64,000 nucleotides of DNA from Pseudomonas sp. MRSN 12121. GTDB lineage: Bacteria > Pseudomonadota > Gammaproteobacteria > Pseudomonadales > Pseudomonadaceae. The first letter of the stretch is position 1, and each line of letters begins with the position of its first letter. The notes below the pieces were generated by a model, which worked only from the letters and a program-made list of their open reading frames with translations, was not told the DNA's origin and searched no databases. Below, piece after piece: positions 19,253 through 27,922 of the stretch. The translations under genes and the position numbers were made by a program. Location: contig NZ_CP010892.1 of assembly GCF_000931465.1 (NCBI RefSeq), positions 5,169,388 through 5,233,387 on the forward strand. Direction: 5' to 3'.

Positions 19253-20821
19253 GTGTCGACAGGGTTTGGACAGAAGGCGCGGGTGCTGATCTTTGGCACC
19301 GGCGCCGGCGGGGTCAACTTCTACAAGTACAACCATCGCCGCTACCAGGTGATCGGCTTTGTCGATAACAACCAGCAGAAACAAGGCCAGCACCTGTTCG
19401 GCAAGTTGATCCACGCCCCTCAACAACTGGGCACGCTGATGTTCGACAAGATCATCATTGCCAGTGACTACTACCGTGAAATCTACTCGCAGCTCACGCA
19501 GACGCTGGCCATCGACGAACAAAAGGTCGAGGTATTCCATAGCGCGCAGATCCGCGCGCAACTGCCATGGCGCCAGCGTCTGAATAAACGCCTGGAGCAG
19601 TTGGGCCAGGAGCTTCTGTGCAGAAAGCCGGGCGTGCTCAGCGACCTGCTGTACCGCCTGTTCTTTCAACGCCAGGATGTCCGCCGCCTGGCCCTGCGCT
19701 GGTTGGACGAAAGCGACGAGCACAAGGTCCATGTATTTCGCCCGCGCCAACAAGGTAGCAGCCAGCCCCCGCGATTCGTCCATCACGCAAAACCGGCGAT
19801 CACCCTCGAGTTCCCCGAGATCGCCCTGTATCACTTCCGTCAGGGGCAGGTTTGCTCGGTATCGCGCTCGGTCATCCTGCCCGGCGAACAATTGATCCTG
19901 GAGCGAGTACCCACTGCAACCTCTGCAAATGCCGACTACAGCGCCGCGCACCTGCTTTATCACGGACAGCGTCTGGCGCTGGTCCGGACGGGGCACCCTA
20001 TCGAACTGAAGAAAGGCCTGCTGATCAGCGGCTGCAATGAACTCAACTATTACCACTGGACGGTGGAGGTCTTGTCGCAACTGCAATTCGTCGCCGAATT
20101 GCCTGCACAATATGCCGACTATCCGCTGCTGATCTCCAAGAGCAGCCAGGACATTCCTTCGATCAAGGCCCTGATCGAGGCCATTGGCGTTGATCGCCCG
20201 CTGATACTGCTGGAAAACATCACCAGCTACCAAGTGGCCGATCTTTTGATGATCAGCGCGCCCAACAATATGATCCCGAATTTCAAAGGCGTGGCCCAGA
20301 ACAGCGCCAGCAGTGGCTTCACCCGTTCGGACTCGATCAATTTCCTGCGCGAAAAAGCCTTGGGCCTGGCCGGGGATATTCCTGTCAGCGCGCTGCCTAA
20401 AAGAGTGTTCCTGGCCCGCAAGGGGTTTCTAAGGCACTACAACCAGAGTGAAATCCTCGAGTTGCTCAAGCCCTATGGTTTTACCTGTGTCTACATGGAA
20501 GAACAGGACATCAACCATCAGATAGCGATCATGGCCAACGCCGAGGTGATAATCGGCCCCACAGGAGCCGCCTGGACCAATCTGATCTTCGCATCGAAAA
20601 ATGCCCGCGCCCTGTGCTGGATGGCCGAGGAATACGGGGAACTATCGTGCTTTTCCAATCTGGCAGCGATCGTCGGCGTCGAAATGGACTACATCGCTTA
20701 CCAGGTAGGTTCGACAGACTCGCGGGAACTGTATTACCGAAACTACCGTGTCGACGCCAAGAGCGTTGAAAACTGGCTGCAACAGCATCTGTCGAAAAGC
20801 GTCGAAGGGGAGACACGATGA
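19253..20821 (+). CDS. Glycosyltransferase family 61 (DUF563) protein with N-terminal nucleotide-binding-like domain
   Basis: About 522 residues. The N-terminal part (about 8-100) has a Rossmann-like start (VLIFGTGAGGVNFYKYN, then GFVDNNQQKQG) as in PglD/CapD-type sugar enzymes. The C-terminal part (about 215-500) matches DUF563/GT61, with a conserved NYYHWTVEVLSQL block and a KRVFLARKGFLRHYN to GPTGAAWTNLIF block. The frame stays open back to 18947, inside the PhyH-family gene, but the upstream part is an out-of-frame translation of it. The best start is GTG 19253, with GAGG 5 bases upstream. The end overlaps fdtA in an ATGA. Probably adds a sugar to a surface glycan. Confidence 0.8.
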   Translation: MSTGFGQKARVLIFGTGAGGVNFYKYNHRRYQVIGFVDNNQQKQGQHLFGKLIHAPQQLGTLMFDKIIIASDYYREIYSQLTQTLAIDEQKVEVFHSAQIRAQLPWRQRLNKRLEQLGQELLCRKPGVLSDLLYRLFFQRQDVRRLALRWLDESDEHKVHVFRPRQQGSSQPPRFVHHAKPAITLEFPEIALYHFRQGQVCSVSRSVILPGEQLILERVPTATSANADYSAAHLLYHGQRLALVRTGHPIELKKGLLISGCNELNYYHWTVEVLSQLQFVAELPAQYADYPLLISKSSQDIPSIKALIEAIGVDRPLILLENITSYQVADLLMISAPNNMIPNFKGVAQNSASSGFTRSDSINFLREKALGLAGDIPVSALPKRVFLARKGFLRHYNQSEILELLKPYGFTCVYMEEQDINHQIAIMANAEVIIGPTGAAWTNLIFASKNARALCWMAEEYGELSCFSNLAAIVGVEMDYIAYQVGSTDSRELYYRNYRVDAKSVENWLQQHLSKSVEGETR

Positions 20822-21216
20822 AGATTCACATTCTGCCGCTACAGACTCATGGCGATGACCGCGGCTCGCTGATCGCCTTGGAAGAGGGAAAAAACATCCC
20901 CTTCGCGGTCAAGCGGGTGTACTACATGTTCAACACTGGCGAAGGGGTCCGTCGCGGCTACCATGCCCATAAAACCCTGAAACAGGTGGCGATCGCGGTA
21001 CGCGGCTCCTGCCGTTTCCTGCTGGACGACGGCCGGGAAAAAATCGATATCACGCTGGACAACCCTTGCCAGGGCTTGCTGATCGAATCGTTCATCTGGC
21101 GGGAAATGTATGATTTCTCTCCTGACTGCGTACTGATGGTTCTGGCCGATCAACTCTATGAAGAAGGTGACTATGTCCGTGACTACGCCCAGTTTCTGGA
21201 CATGATCGAACAATGA
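20818..21216 (+). CDS. fdtA: dTDP-4-dehydro-6-deoxyglucose 3,4-ketoisomerase (FdtA/QdtA type)
   Basis: Small cupin of the WxcM-like family, 132 residues, that converts dTDP-4-keto-6-deoxyglucose to the 3-keto isomer, the precursor of dTDP-Fuc3N or dTDP-Qui3N. The active-site [18 protein letters not shown] region and the closing [18 protein letters not shown] segment are characteristic. Whether the product has galacto (FdtA) or gluco (QdtA) configuration cannot be read from the sequence with confidence. The gene overlaps the glycosyltransferase upstream and the aminotransferase downstream, each by four bases (ATGA), so all three are translationally coupled. Confidence 0.85.
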   Translation: MKIHILPLQTHGDDRGSLIALEEGKNIPFAVKRVYYMFNTGEGVRRGYHAHKTLKQVAIAVRGSCRFLLDDGREKIDITLDNPCQGLLIESFIWREMYDFSPDCVLMVLADQLYEEGDYVRDYAQFLDMIEQ

Positions 21217-22337
21217 ACCAGATGATGAATATCCCGTTTCTGGATTTGAAAGGTATCAATCACCAGTATGCCGAGCAGCTTAAAGCGGCGTGCAATCGAG
21301 TGATCGATTCAGGCTGGTACCTGATGGGACGCGAGCTCGAGCAGTTCGAAGCGACCTTTGCCGACTACTGTGGCAGCCAGCACGCCATCGGCGTCGCCAA
21401 TGGCCTGGATGCCCTGACGCTGGTCCTGCGCGCCTGGAAAGAACAAGGCCGGCTGCGGGCCGGCGATGAAGTGATCGTTCAGAGCAACACCTTTATCGCG
21501 ACCATCTCGGCGATTCTGGAAAACGATCTGGCGCCGATCCTGGTGGATGTCGATCCCACTACCCATAACCTGGAGATCGACGCCGTTGAACGAGCCATTA
21601 CCGACAAGACCCGGGTCATCCTGCCGGTGCATCTTTACGGGCAACTGTCGCCGATGCCTCAGATCATGGCCCTGGCCAAACAACATGGACTGTTGGTGCT
21701 CGAGGACGCGGCGCAGGCTCATGGGGCCGAACTGGCCGGGCGCAAGGCCGGTAACTGGGGGGATGCCGCGGCGTTCAGTTTCTACCCCGGCAAGAACCTC
21801 GGCGCCCTGGGCGATGGTGGCGCCGTTACCACCAATGACGCAGAGTTGGCGGCTCTGGTCCGGGCCCTGGGCAACTACGGTTCACGCATCAAGTATCAGC
21901 ATGACCATCAGGGGGTGAACAGCCGCCTCGATGAAATCCAGGCCGCGATGCTGAGCGTCAAGCTGGCCCACCTGGACAGCGATACCGCCCGGCGGCGCGA
22001 TGTCGCCCGCTACTACAGCGAACACATCCGTCATCCACACATCATCCTGCCTTGCGTCGAAACGGCGAGCGCCCATGTCTGGCACCTGTATGTCATTACC
22101 TGCCCATGGCGCGACGAGCTGAAAGCCTACCTGGCCGAGCGTGGCATCCAATGCCTGATCCACTACCCGATGGCGATTACCGAACAACAGGCCTACCGCG
22201 ACCTGGCCAGAACGTCCCGGGCAACCAGGACACCGCTCCATGGCTCGGTCTTGTCATTGCCGATCTACCCGACGCTCCCCCAGGAACAACAGCGCTATAT
22301 AGTCGCGGCCATCAACCAGTTCACGGCTCCCCATTAA
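21213..22337 (+). CDS. fdtB: Sugar aminotransferase of the DegT/DnrJ/EryC1 family (FdtB/QdtB type)
   Basis: PLP-dependent transaminase, 374 residues, expected to aminate the C3 keto group made by the preceding isomerase, giving dTDP-3-amino-3,6-dideoxyhexose. The PLP lysine is K194 in [16 protein letters not shown], the PLP-phosphate region is [12 protein letters not shown] (about 63-74) and the cofactor aspartate lies in [12 protein letters not shown]. The start overlaps the fdtA stop; M4 and M5 are alternative starts a few codons in. It converges on the formyltransferase gene with only 18 bases between the stops and no terminator. Confidence 0.88.
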   Translation: MNQMMNIPFLDLKGINHQYAEQLKAACNRVIDSGWYLMGRELEQFEATFADYCGSQHAIGVANGLDALTLVLRAWKEQGRLRAGDEVIVQSNTFIATISAILENDLAPILVDVDPTTHNLEIDAVERAITDKTRVILPVHLYGQLSPMPQIMALAKQHGLLVLEDAAQAHGAELAGRKAGNWGDAAAFSFYPGKNLGALGDGGAVTTNDAELAALVRALGNYGSRIKYQHDHQGVNSRLDEIQAAMLSVKLAHLDSDTARRRDVARYYSEHIRHPHIILPCVETASAHVWHLYVITCPWRDELKAYLAERGIQCLIHYPMAITEQQAYRDLARTSRATRTPLHGSVLSLPIYPTLPQEQQRYIVAAINQFTAPH

Positions 22338-22355
22338 CCCATCGATGCGAGGCGC

Positions 22356-23534
22356 CTAGCGGGCGTCTCGCAACAGAGCAAGCTGCTCCTCTGTCACATA
22401 GTCGGCAAGCGCACGCCCGCAATGGTCGACCGCCTCCAGCGTTGCTCCTTTTCGCAGCAACAATGGAAAGGTTTTACGGCAGCGTCCGGCCAGAAAAGCG
22501 TCCTTGGCATACATCAATGGCGTAGTCCCTTTATGGTTCGCCCTCCCCGGGTCCGCCCCCTGCTGCAACAGCCACTCCACCACCGCATAGGCGCCGGCAT
22601 AACTGGCGACGATCAACGGCGTCCAGCCTTTCGAGTTGGCATCGTTGTAGCCAGCGATATTCGCCTGAAGTGCCATGACCGCGGCTAGATCGCCCTGTTC
22701 GCATGCGGCGAGCATCTGCGGCAAGCGATCGAAGTTCAGCCTGACGTCATAGTCGATGGTAGAGAGCTCGACATAGTCAGGGGTGGCATCGATCAGGGTT
22801 CCGGCCTTGAAAGATGAACGTCCAGGCAAAATGGTCGCCGAAACGACCGACTCGCCCTGCCATTGCAGGAACTGATATTCACGAAAAGCGAATGCCCTGA
22901 TTTTGTTGCGCAGCGACCAGGCCGTCGACAGCGGGTCGATCTTCAACGCCCCATAGTCGATGGCATCCCGCGAGAAATAGCTGGCCCCTGCAGCACTCTG
23001 TGGCTCGGCAGGGACAGTCCCATCGACCAGCCTGGCGAACCACTGTTCCAGCAAACGGCTGGCGTGCTGATTGAACGCGAAGTAAAGATCGCGGCAGGTC
23101 CACCATGGTTCGATCGGAAACACCTGCTGCGCGACGATATCCCCCGTATCGATTCCCCGGTCGATGATATGCAGAGTGACACCCGCCTCGTCCCTGGACT
23201 CCAGCAACGGCCAGACCGAAGTAAACATTCCCTTGTATTCGGGCAACTTCGAGAAATGAATATTGAACACCCGAGTGATGGAAAAGCGCTCGGGGACGAC
23301 AATCCGGTCGAACTCCAGGGAAAGGAATGCGACAGAAGCGACTTCGTACGCCGCCTCCAGGCTGATTTCTCGCACGCCGTACCTTTGCGCCGCCGCGCGC
23401 AATGAACGTTGCCAGCCATCGATACCTGGGTCGGTACGGTTGCACACCACGGCCACTTCATCGGGGGAGAACTGGCGCAGAGCCCATTCCAGGCCGAATA
23501 CAGAAATGTCGTTTTTTCCAGCAATGACAATCAT
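22356..23534 (-). CDS. dTDP-amino-sugar N-formyltransferase with C-terminal ankyrin repeats (QdtF-like)
   Basis: 392 residues. The N-terminal formyltransferase fold uses N10-formyl-tetrahydrofolate; the catalytic triad is visible as N91, H93 (FNIHFSKLPEYKG) and D132 (RGIDTGDI). A dimerisation segment follows. The last third (about 270-390) contains ankyrin repeats, e.g. GWTPLIVASYAGAYAVVEWL and GTTPLMYAKDAF. The same fusion is known in Providencia QdtF, which formylates dTDP-Qui3N and binds nucleotide sugar with its ankyrin module. With the FdtA/FdtB-type neighbours this predicts a 3-formamido-3,6-dideoxyhexose. I chose ATG 23534 (GGGGGAG 6 bases upstream) over ATG 23552. Confidence 0.88.
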   Translation of the reverse strand: MIVIAGKNDISVFGLEWALRQFSPDEVAVVCNRTDPGIDGWQRSLRAAAQRYGVREISLEAAYEVASVAFLSLEFDRIVVPERFSITRVFNIHFSKLPEYKGMFTSVWPLLESRDEAGVTLHIIDRGIDTGDIVAQQVFPIEPWWTCRDLYFAFNQHASRLLEQWFARLVDGTVPAEPQSAAGASYFSRDAIDYGALKIDPLSTAWSLRNKIRAFAFREYQFLQWQGESVVSATILPGRSSFKAGTLIDATPDYVELSTIDYDVRLNFDRLPQMLAACEQGDLAAVMALQANIAGYNDANSKGWTPLIVASYAGAYAVVEWLLQQGADPGRANHKGTTPLMYAKDAFLAGRCRKTFPLLLRKGATLEAVDHCGRALADYVTEEQLALLRDAR

Positions 23535-23636
23535 GGGTGACTCCCCCGACATCGAGAACTACGTCAACCAAACGTAGCCGTTACTGCGAAATAGGGACGG
23601 GAGCCACGCTTGGCCTGAAAGCCCGGAAGAAATAGA

Positions 23637-23713
23637 TGGTGTCCCAGGGCAGGTTCGAACTGCCAACCTTCCCCTTAGGAGGGGGATGCTCTATCCAATT
23701 GAGCTACTGGGAC
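23637..23713 (-). tRNA. tRNA-Arg (anticodon CCT)
   Basis: Full cloverleaf with acceptor GTCCCAG paired to CTGGGAC, a T loop TTCGAAC, anticodon loop CTCCTAA and an encoded CCA. It sits at the right edge of the sugar-nucleotide cluster. Confidence 0.95.
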
Positions 23714-23852
23714 AAATTGACCGCCGCGGGTGCTGCTGCGGCGCAAAGGACGGCGTGCATGTTAACGGCCAGCCCTGCTTTTGTCATGTCGTGAACAGGG
23801 CTTTTTAGCCGAGGCCCCGTTCTACACACTCAGCAGGTTGTCAGTATCATCG

Positions 23853-23896
23853 TGCAAATTGCATAACCTCAAAAAGCCATCATTGCAAAATGCAAT
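23853..23896 (+). promoter_or_regulatory. Two dyads 31 bp apart upstream of a sigma-54 promoter
   Basis: TGCAAATTGCA at 23853-23863 and ATTGCAAAATGCAAT at 23882-23896 are perfect palindromes sharing TTGCA arms, with centres 31 bp apart (three helical turns). They lie about 90-135 bp before the predicted start of transcription, as expected for enhancer sites. Confidence 0.55.
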
Positions 23897-23960
23897 TAAC
23901 CGCGTCCCAAGACCATGATTAAATCGTTGTTTTTAAAGGATTTAATAGCAGGTAGACTCT

Positions 23961-23976
23961 TGGCATGCACGCTGCT
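23961..23976 (+). promoter_or_regulatory. Sigma-54 promoter before two small membrane protein genes
   Basis: TGGCATGCACGCTGCT has GG and GC at exact sigma-54 spacing and departs from consensus at one -12 position. The start point would be about 23987, 25 bases before the ATG at 24012. Confidence 0.65.
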
Positions 23977-24011
23977 TGATCTCTCTGAAAGAACGATGGA
24001 GATCAAAGCCC

Positions 24012-24251
24012 ATGAACAGCGCCCTGCTTCTATCGAACGTCGTAGCCATTGCCGTGCTGGTGGTCTTCCATTTTCAGCCCGCTAGTCACGCTGATCAGAA
24101 CCTCCACACCAAAAGCCGGTACCTGCAACAATCCGCGCAATTGGCGGTGATCCACAGCGCTTCGCAGATTCCTGCGGCCGTTCAGATGGCCAATGAGCCG
24201 AACACCGCTGCTGTACCTGCCGCGACAAGACCCGAAAGCTGGGTATTTTGA
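24012..24251 (+). CDS. Small membrane-anchored hypothetical protein
   Basis: 79 residues starting MNSALLLSNVVAIAVLVVF: one N-terminal hydrophobic segment (about 3-19, signal anchor or signal peptide), then a polar Ala- and Gln-rich tail of about 60 residues without recognisable motifs. I chose ATG 24012 because GGAG lies about 10 bases upstream and an open frame from TTG 23976 would overlap the sigma-54 element. It is probably cotranscribed with the 59-residue gene 23 bases downstream. Function unknown. Confidence 0.6.
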   Translation: MNSALLLSNVVAIAVLVVFHFQPASHADQNLHTKSRYLQQSAQLAVIHSASQIPAAVQMANEPNTAAVPAATRPESWVF

Positions 24252-24274
24252 AGATGACTCATCAGGAGCCGTAA

Positions 24275-24454
24275 ATGTCCCGAATCGCCAAAGGCTTTCT
24301 TATCGTGGCTGTACTCAGTGCAGTACTGGGCTGCCTCACCACTGAAAACAGCTCGGGCGATGCATTTCTGATTGCGAGTGGTGTTTTTTCCGGTTTGTTC
24401 CTGCTGGCGCTTATAGCGGGACGCAAAATCAAGTTCGATCCGGTCCTGCGCTGA
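24275..24454 (+). CDS. Small two-helix membrane protein, hypothetical
   Basis: A 59-residue product with two hydrophobic segments: GFLIVAVLSAVLGCL (about 7-21) and a second at about 33-48 (ASGVFSGLFLLALIAG), with a short polar loop TTENSSGD between and a basic end RKIKFDPVLR. The first helix ends in a Leu-Gly-Cys that resembles, but does not clearly make, a lipobox. AGGAG lies 7 bases before the ATG. The last 26 bases overlap the end of convergent phnN. A small gene of this kind is, as I recall, also found at the end of the P. aeruginosa phn cluster. Function unknown. Confidence 0.6.
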   Translation: MSRIAKGFLIVAVLSAVLGCLTTENSSGDAFLIASGVFSGLFLLALIAGRKIKFDPVLR

Positions 24455-25013
24455 TTCCCTGAGCGACCAACAGCGTCAAAAAACGCTTCAGCGTCATGGA
24501 TAACTCACCCGAATTATCCAGAGAAAACACTGGCCCTCCTTCCGTCGCTCCGGTGTCCATAGAAAAGGCAGCGCTTCTCTTGAGCCTCGCTTCAATTTGC
24601 ACGGCACTTTCCCGCCCGCGCCCCATCAAACGCTGCCGCAACACTTCAGGATTTACCGTCAACAGAATGGCTAGAAGCTGCGGGTAACGCTGACGCGCCT
24701 GCTCCAGGTAGGCTCGGGAACCATTGACCAGGACATTGCGCCCAGCGGCCAACCATTCATCGATTTCTGCGGGAATACCGTACGCCAGGTCATTGGCGCG
24801 CCAGCTCAAAGCAAAGGCGCCCTGCTGTTCCAGGCGGTCGAACTCATCGGCACTGACGCCCTGGGCATCCTCCCCGACAGACTCCGCAGACCGCGTGATT
24901 ACCCGTCGCACCACTTCGCAATTCAACTGTTCCAATGCCCCACGCGCAGCATCGATCAGGCTGTCCTTGCCCGATCCGGAAGGCCCTATCAAATAAATCA
25001 GTCTGCCTGGCAT
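24429..25013 (-). CDS. phnN: Ribose 1,5-bisphosphate phosphokinase PhnN
   Basis: Guanylate-kinase-like enzyme that phosphorylates ribose 1,5-bisphosphate to PRPP; in phosphonate users it completes the C-P lyase pathway. The 194-residue product has the P-loop GPSGSGKDSL (about 10-19), the RRVITRS segment, and GAFALSWRANDLAYGIP. No other phn gene is in the window: upstream is amrZ, which in P. aeruginosa borders the complete phnC-phnP cluster. A stand-alone phnN may serve PRPP recycling or be a remnant. The gene appears intact. Confidence 0.88.
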   Translation of the reverse strand: MPGRLIYLIGPSGSGKDSLIDAARGALEQLNCEVVRRVITRSAESVGEDAQGVSADEFDRLEQQGAFALSWRANDLAYGIPAEIDEWLAAGRNVLVNGSRAYLEQARQRYPQLLAILLTVNPEVLRQRLMGRGRESAVQIEARLKRSAAFSMDTGATEGGPVFSLDNSGELSMTLKRFLTLLVAQGISAGPDRT

Positions 25014-25389
25014 TCAGAGGCTCCATAATGCTCGCAGCTAGTAAATCGGCAATTTGCCACTATTCTGAACAGGGTAGGGAACGCGATCAGAATCCGCAGC
25101 CCGCCGAGCTGGCGACGCTCAGCCATGCGCCAGCGGACACCGAATGCGGACAGGCGGGCGGACCGGCAATCTTTTCAAACCAGTCCGCATTTCTGATAAT
25201 TGGTGCTGGCATAACGCCTTTACCCAGTTCAATATTTGTCACAGAATTGACGCCAAGGATCTGGCAATTTTGAGGCATGATGCGGGCCTCTTAACAATTC
25301 AGGTTGAACATTTGGCAACGACGCTTGTCCTAACTGACATCCCGCGGCCAATTCCGAGAACCGCTCCCCTGAACTAACCGGTTAAATAT
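25014..25389. other. Intergenic region between phnN and amrZ
   Basis: No convincing coding frame or RNA gene. The right end carries the palindrome TAACCGGTTA (25375-25384) directly before the amrZ ATG, and a GGCCAATTCC stretch near 25347 that vaguely resembles reported AmrZ sites. This may be the place where phn genes are present in other pseudomonads. Confidence 0.45.
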
Positions 25390-25716
25390 ATGCGCCCATT
25401 GAAACAGGCAATTTATTCCAGCCGTACGGCTGACAAGTTCGTCGTACGTCTACCCGACGGGATGCGTGAACGCATTGCCGAGGTGGCTCGCAATCATCAC
25501 CGCAGCATGAACTCCGAAATCATCGCGCGCCTGGAACAGAGTCTTATTCAGGAAGGCGCCTTGGGTGAAGAGCTGAGCATGCGCCTGGACAGCCCGGAGC
25601 TGTCTTTGCATGAACGCGAACTGCTTCAACGTTTCCGTCAACTCTCCCACCGCCAGCAAAACGCCCTTGTTTCGCTGATCGCCCATGACGCCGAAATGGC
25701 CGCAGACGCTTCCTGA
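25390..25716 (+). CDS. amrZ: Ribbon-helix-helix regulator AmrZ
   Basis: Arc-superfamily DNA-binding protein that controls exopolysaccharide, motility and c-di-GMP genes in Pseudomonas. The 108-residue protein is very close to AmrZ as I know it: flexible N-terminus, beta strand DKFVVRLP (DNA contacts expected at K16, V18, R20), helices to about residue 52 ([17 protein letters not shown]), and a C-terminal tetramerisation region with [18 protein letters not shown]. There is no recognisable ribosome site; the palindrome TAACCGGTTA occupies that position. A strong terminator follows. Confidence 0.96.
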   Translation: MRPLKQAIYSSRTADKFVVRLPDGMRERIAEVARNHHRSMNSEIIARLEQSLIQEGALGEELSMRLDSPELSLHERELLQRFRQLSHRQQNALVSLIAHDAEMAADAS

Positions 25717-25734
25717 CTCTCCATGGAAAGCTAG

Positions 25735-25763
25735 AGCCAGCCTTGGGCTGGCTTTTTTTTTAC
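25735..25763 (+). terminator. Terminator of amrZ
   Basis: AGCCAGCC and GGCTGGCT arms are followed by a run of nine or more T, 19 bases after the amrZ stop. Confidence 0.9.
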
Positions 25764-25854
25764 CCGAAATCTACTCAGACGCTACAAAAGCTCCTGAGCA
25801 GGCATGACCAAACATCGGGAAACGATACAGCCCCATCAAGGGGCTGCAGGCGGG

Positions 25855-27297
25855 TTACAACAGGAAGATGGTGGCCAGGCCAAGGAAGATGAAGAAGCCG
25901 CCACTGTCGGTCATGGCCGTGATCATGACACTGGCTCCCATCGCCGGATCGCGCCCCAGGCGTGCCAGGGTCATCGGAATCAGAACCCCCATCAACGCCG
26001 CCAGCAATAGATTGAGCGTCATCGCCGCCGTCATCACCACGCCCAGCGACCAGCTACCGTAGAGCATGTAAGCCACGACACCGATCACACCGCCCCAGAC
26101 CAGGCCATTGATCAAGGCGACTGCCAGCTCTTTGCGCATCAGGCGCGAGGTGTTGCCGGTGCTGACCTGATCCAGGGCCATGGCACGGACAATCATCGTG
26201 ATGGTCTGGTTACCCGAATTGCCACCTATACCCGCCACGATCGGCATCAAGGCTGCCAGCGCCACCAGCTTTTCGATCGACCCCTCGAACAGACCAATCA
26301 CGCGCGACGCGACAAATGCAGTGATCAGGTTGATTGCCAGCCAGGCCCAACGGTTGCGCAGGGAACGCCAGACCGAGGCGAAGATGTCTTCTTCTTCACG
26401 CAGACCGGCCATGTTGAGGACTTCGGTTTCGCTTTCCTCACGGATCAGGTCAACCATTTCGTCGATGGTCAGACGGCCGATCAATTTGCCGTTCTTGTCG
26501 ACCACCGGCGCCGAAATCAAGTCATAACGCTCGAACGCCTGTGCGGCATCGTAGGCATCTTCGTCCGGGTGAAAGCTCACCGGATCGCTGGCCATGACTT
26601 CCGAAACCTGCTTCTCCGGATCATTCACCAGCAATCGCTTGATCGGCAGCACGCCCTTGAGCACACCGTCATAATCAACGACGAACAGCTTGTCGGTATG
26701 CCCTGGCAACTCTTTGAGTCGGCGCAGATAACGCAGAACCACCTCGAGACTGACATCCTCACGGATGGTCACCATCTCGAAGTCCATCAGCGCACCGACC
26801 TGCTCCTCGTCATAAGACAAGGCGGAGCGAACGCGCTCACGCTGCTGGCTGTCCAACGCCTCCATCAGCTCATGGACAACGTCTCGCGGCAGCTCGGGGG
26901 CCAGGTCAGCAAGTTCGTCGGCGTCCATCTCCTTGGCGGCAGCCAGGAGCTCATGATCGTCCATGTCGGCGATCAGGGTTTCACGTACGGAATCGGAAAC
27001 TTCGAGCAAGATGTCGCCATCGCGCTCGGCCTTGACCAACTGCCAGACAGTCAGACGCTCATCGAGCGGCAAGGCTTCAAGAATGTAGGCAACGTCAGCG
27101 GAGTGCAGGTCATCGAGCTTGCGTTGCAGCTCGACGAGATTTTGCCGATGAACCAGGTTCTCGACCCGATCCTGATGGTGACCTTCCTGACGATGGGTCA
27201 GGTCTTCGACCACCCGCTGCCGCTGCAGCAGCTCAACGACTTGAGCAAGGCGGTCCTGCAGGCTGTCTTGCGATTTCTTTACTTCTACTTCGGTCAT
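25855..27297 (-). CDS. mgtE: Magnesium transporter MgtE
   Basis: Mg2+-gated channel/transporter of the inner membrane, 480 residues. An N-terminal helical superhelix domain (about 45-145) is followed by two CBS domains (about 150-270, e.g. FVVDYDGVLKGVLPIKRLLV and DKNGKLIGRLTIDEMVDLI) and a five-helix membrane domain (about 300-480) with the conserved PIVAGIGGNSGNQ segment lining the pore. The first about 45 residues (Gln- and Arg-rich, charged) are an extension. I chose ATG 27297, with GGAG 7 bases upstream, over ATG 27327. A weak hairpin without T-run lies at 25828-25846 after the stop. Confidence 0.95.
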   Translation of the reverse strand: MTEVEVKKSQDSLQDRLAQVVELLQRQRVVEDLTHRQEGHHQDRVENLVHRQNLVELQRKLDDLHSADVAYILEALPLDERLTVWQLVKAERDGDILLEVSDSVRETLIADMDDHELLAAAKEMDADELADLAPELPRDVVHELMEALDSQQRERVRSALSYDEEQVGALMDFEMVTIREDVSLEVVLRYLRRLKELPGHTDKLFVVDYDGVLKGVLPIKRLLVNDPEKQVSEVMASDPVSFHPDEDAYDAAQAFERYDLISAPVVDKNGKLIGRLTIDEMVDLIREESETEVLNMAGLREEEDIFASVWRSLRNRWAWLAINLITAFVASRVIGLFEGSIEKLVALAALMPIVAGIGGNSGNQTITMIVRAMALDQVSTGNTSRLMRKELAVALINGLVWGGVIGVVAYMLYGSWSLGVVMTAAMTLNLLLAALMGVLIPMTLARLGRDPAMGASVMITAMTDSGGFFIFLGLATIFLL

Positions 27298-27737
27298 AGG
27301 CGAACTCCACTCCCAGCAGAGGAGCACGCCGGAAGGATCAATCAGTCAATTCATGATTGTAAAAACGAGATACTGAGTAACTACTGGGTAAGTCCATGGA
27401 GGTATTCCACAAGCCCCGGCGGGGCTGACGGGCGCAATCATACACCGCTTGGCGGCTTTAAACGTTAAAAAATCATGGCAAGAACAAGCGCTTGCGGCAT
27501 AAAGCTGAACAACCGCTGAATCTATAAAGCTGCGACGTCCTCTCGAAAAAAGAAAACACACCACCAGCGAAAAAAGTGCGTCCAGGGCGCAGCCCAACTA
27601 TCCAGCCGGAATTGTCGGAAGCTTCGAAAGCCCCTATCAAGAAGAGAAGCACACGCCGATGCCGGCGCCGGAATGCGTGGCCGTTGCGCTCAAAGAGGAA
27701 GAACAGCTCGGGAGAGAAAAACCTGAACAGCAGAAAG
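27298..27737. other. Intergenic region between mgtE and the tRNA genes
   Basis: No supported gene. An AGCCCC-GGC-GGGGCT hairpin at 27413-27427 lies in the likely mgtE leader but has no T-run. The open frames here have no family features. Confidence 0.5.
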
Positions 27738-27766
27738 CAAAAAGCCCGCAATGAATGCGGGCTTCT
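27738..27766 (-). terminator. Terminator after the tRNA-Arg genes
   Basis: AAGCCCGCA and TGCGGGCTT form a stem with, on the minus strand, a T-run after it, a few bases downstream of the tRNA-Arg at 27774. Confidence 0.8.
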
Positions 27767-27773
27767 TGGTGTA

Positions 27774-27850
27774 TGGTGCACTCGACAGGATTCGAACCTG
27801 TGACCGCTCGGTTCGTAGCCGAGTACTCTATCCAGCTGAGCTACGAGTGC
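27774..27850 (-). tRNA. tRNA-Arg (anticodon ACG), copy 2
   Basis: Cloverleaf with acceptor GCACTCG/CGAGTGC, anticodon loop CTACGAA, T loop TTCGAAT and encoded CCA. Identical in sequence to the copy at 27923. Confidence 0.96.
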
Positions 27851-27922
27851 ATTTTGTGTTTTTAGACCAGACCACAACTGGTTGAAACCGAGTTATTTGC
27901 ATTACTACAACTAACTCTTAAA

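Noticed and set aside
27473-27877. 134-codon open frame over the tRNA-Arg gene
   Set aside because: It contains the translated tRNA ([20 protein letters not shown]), a common artefact.
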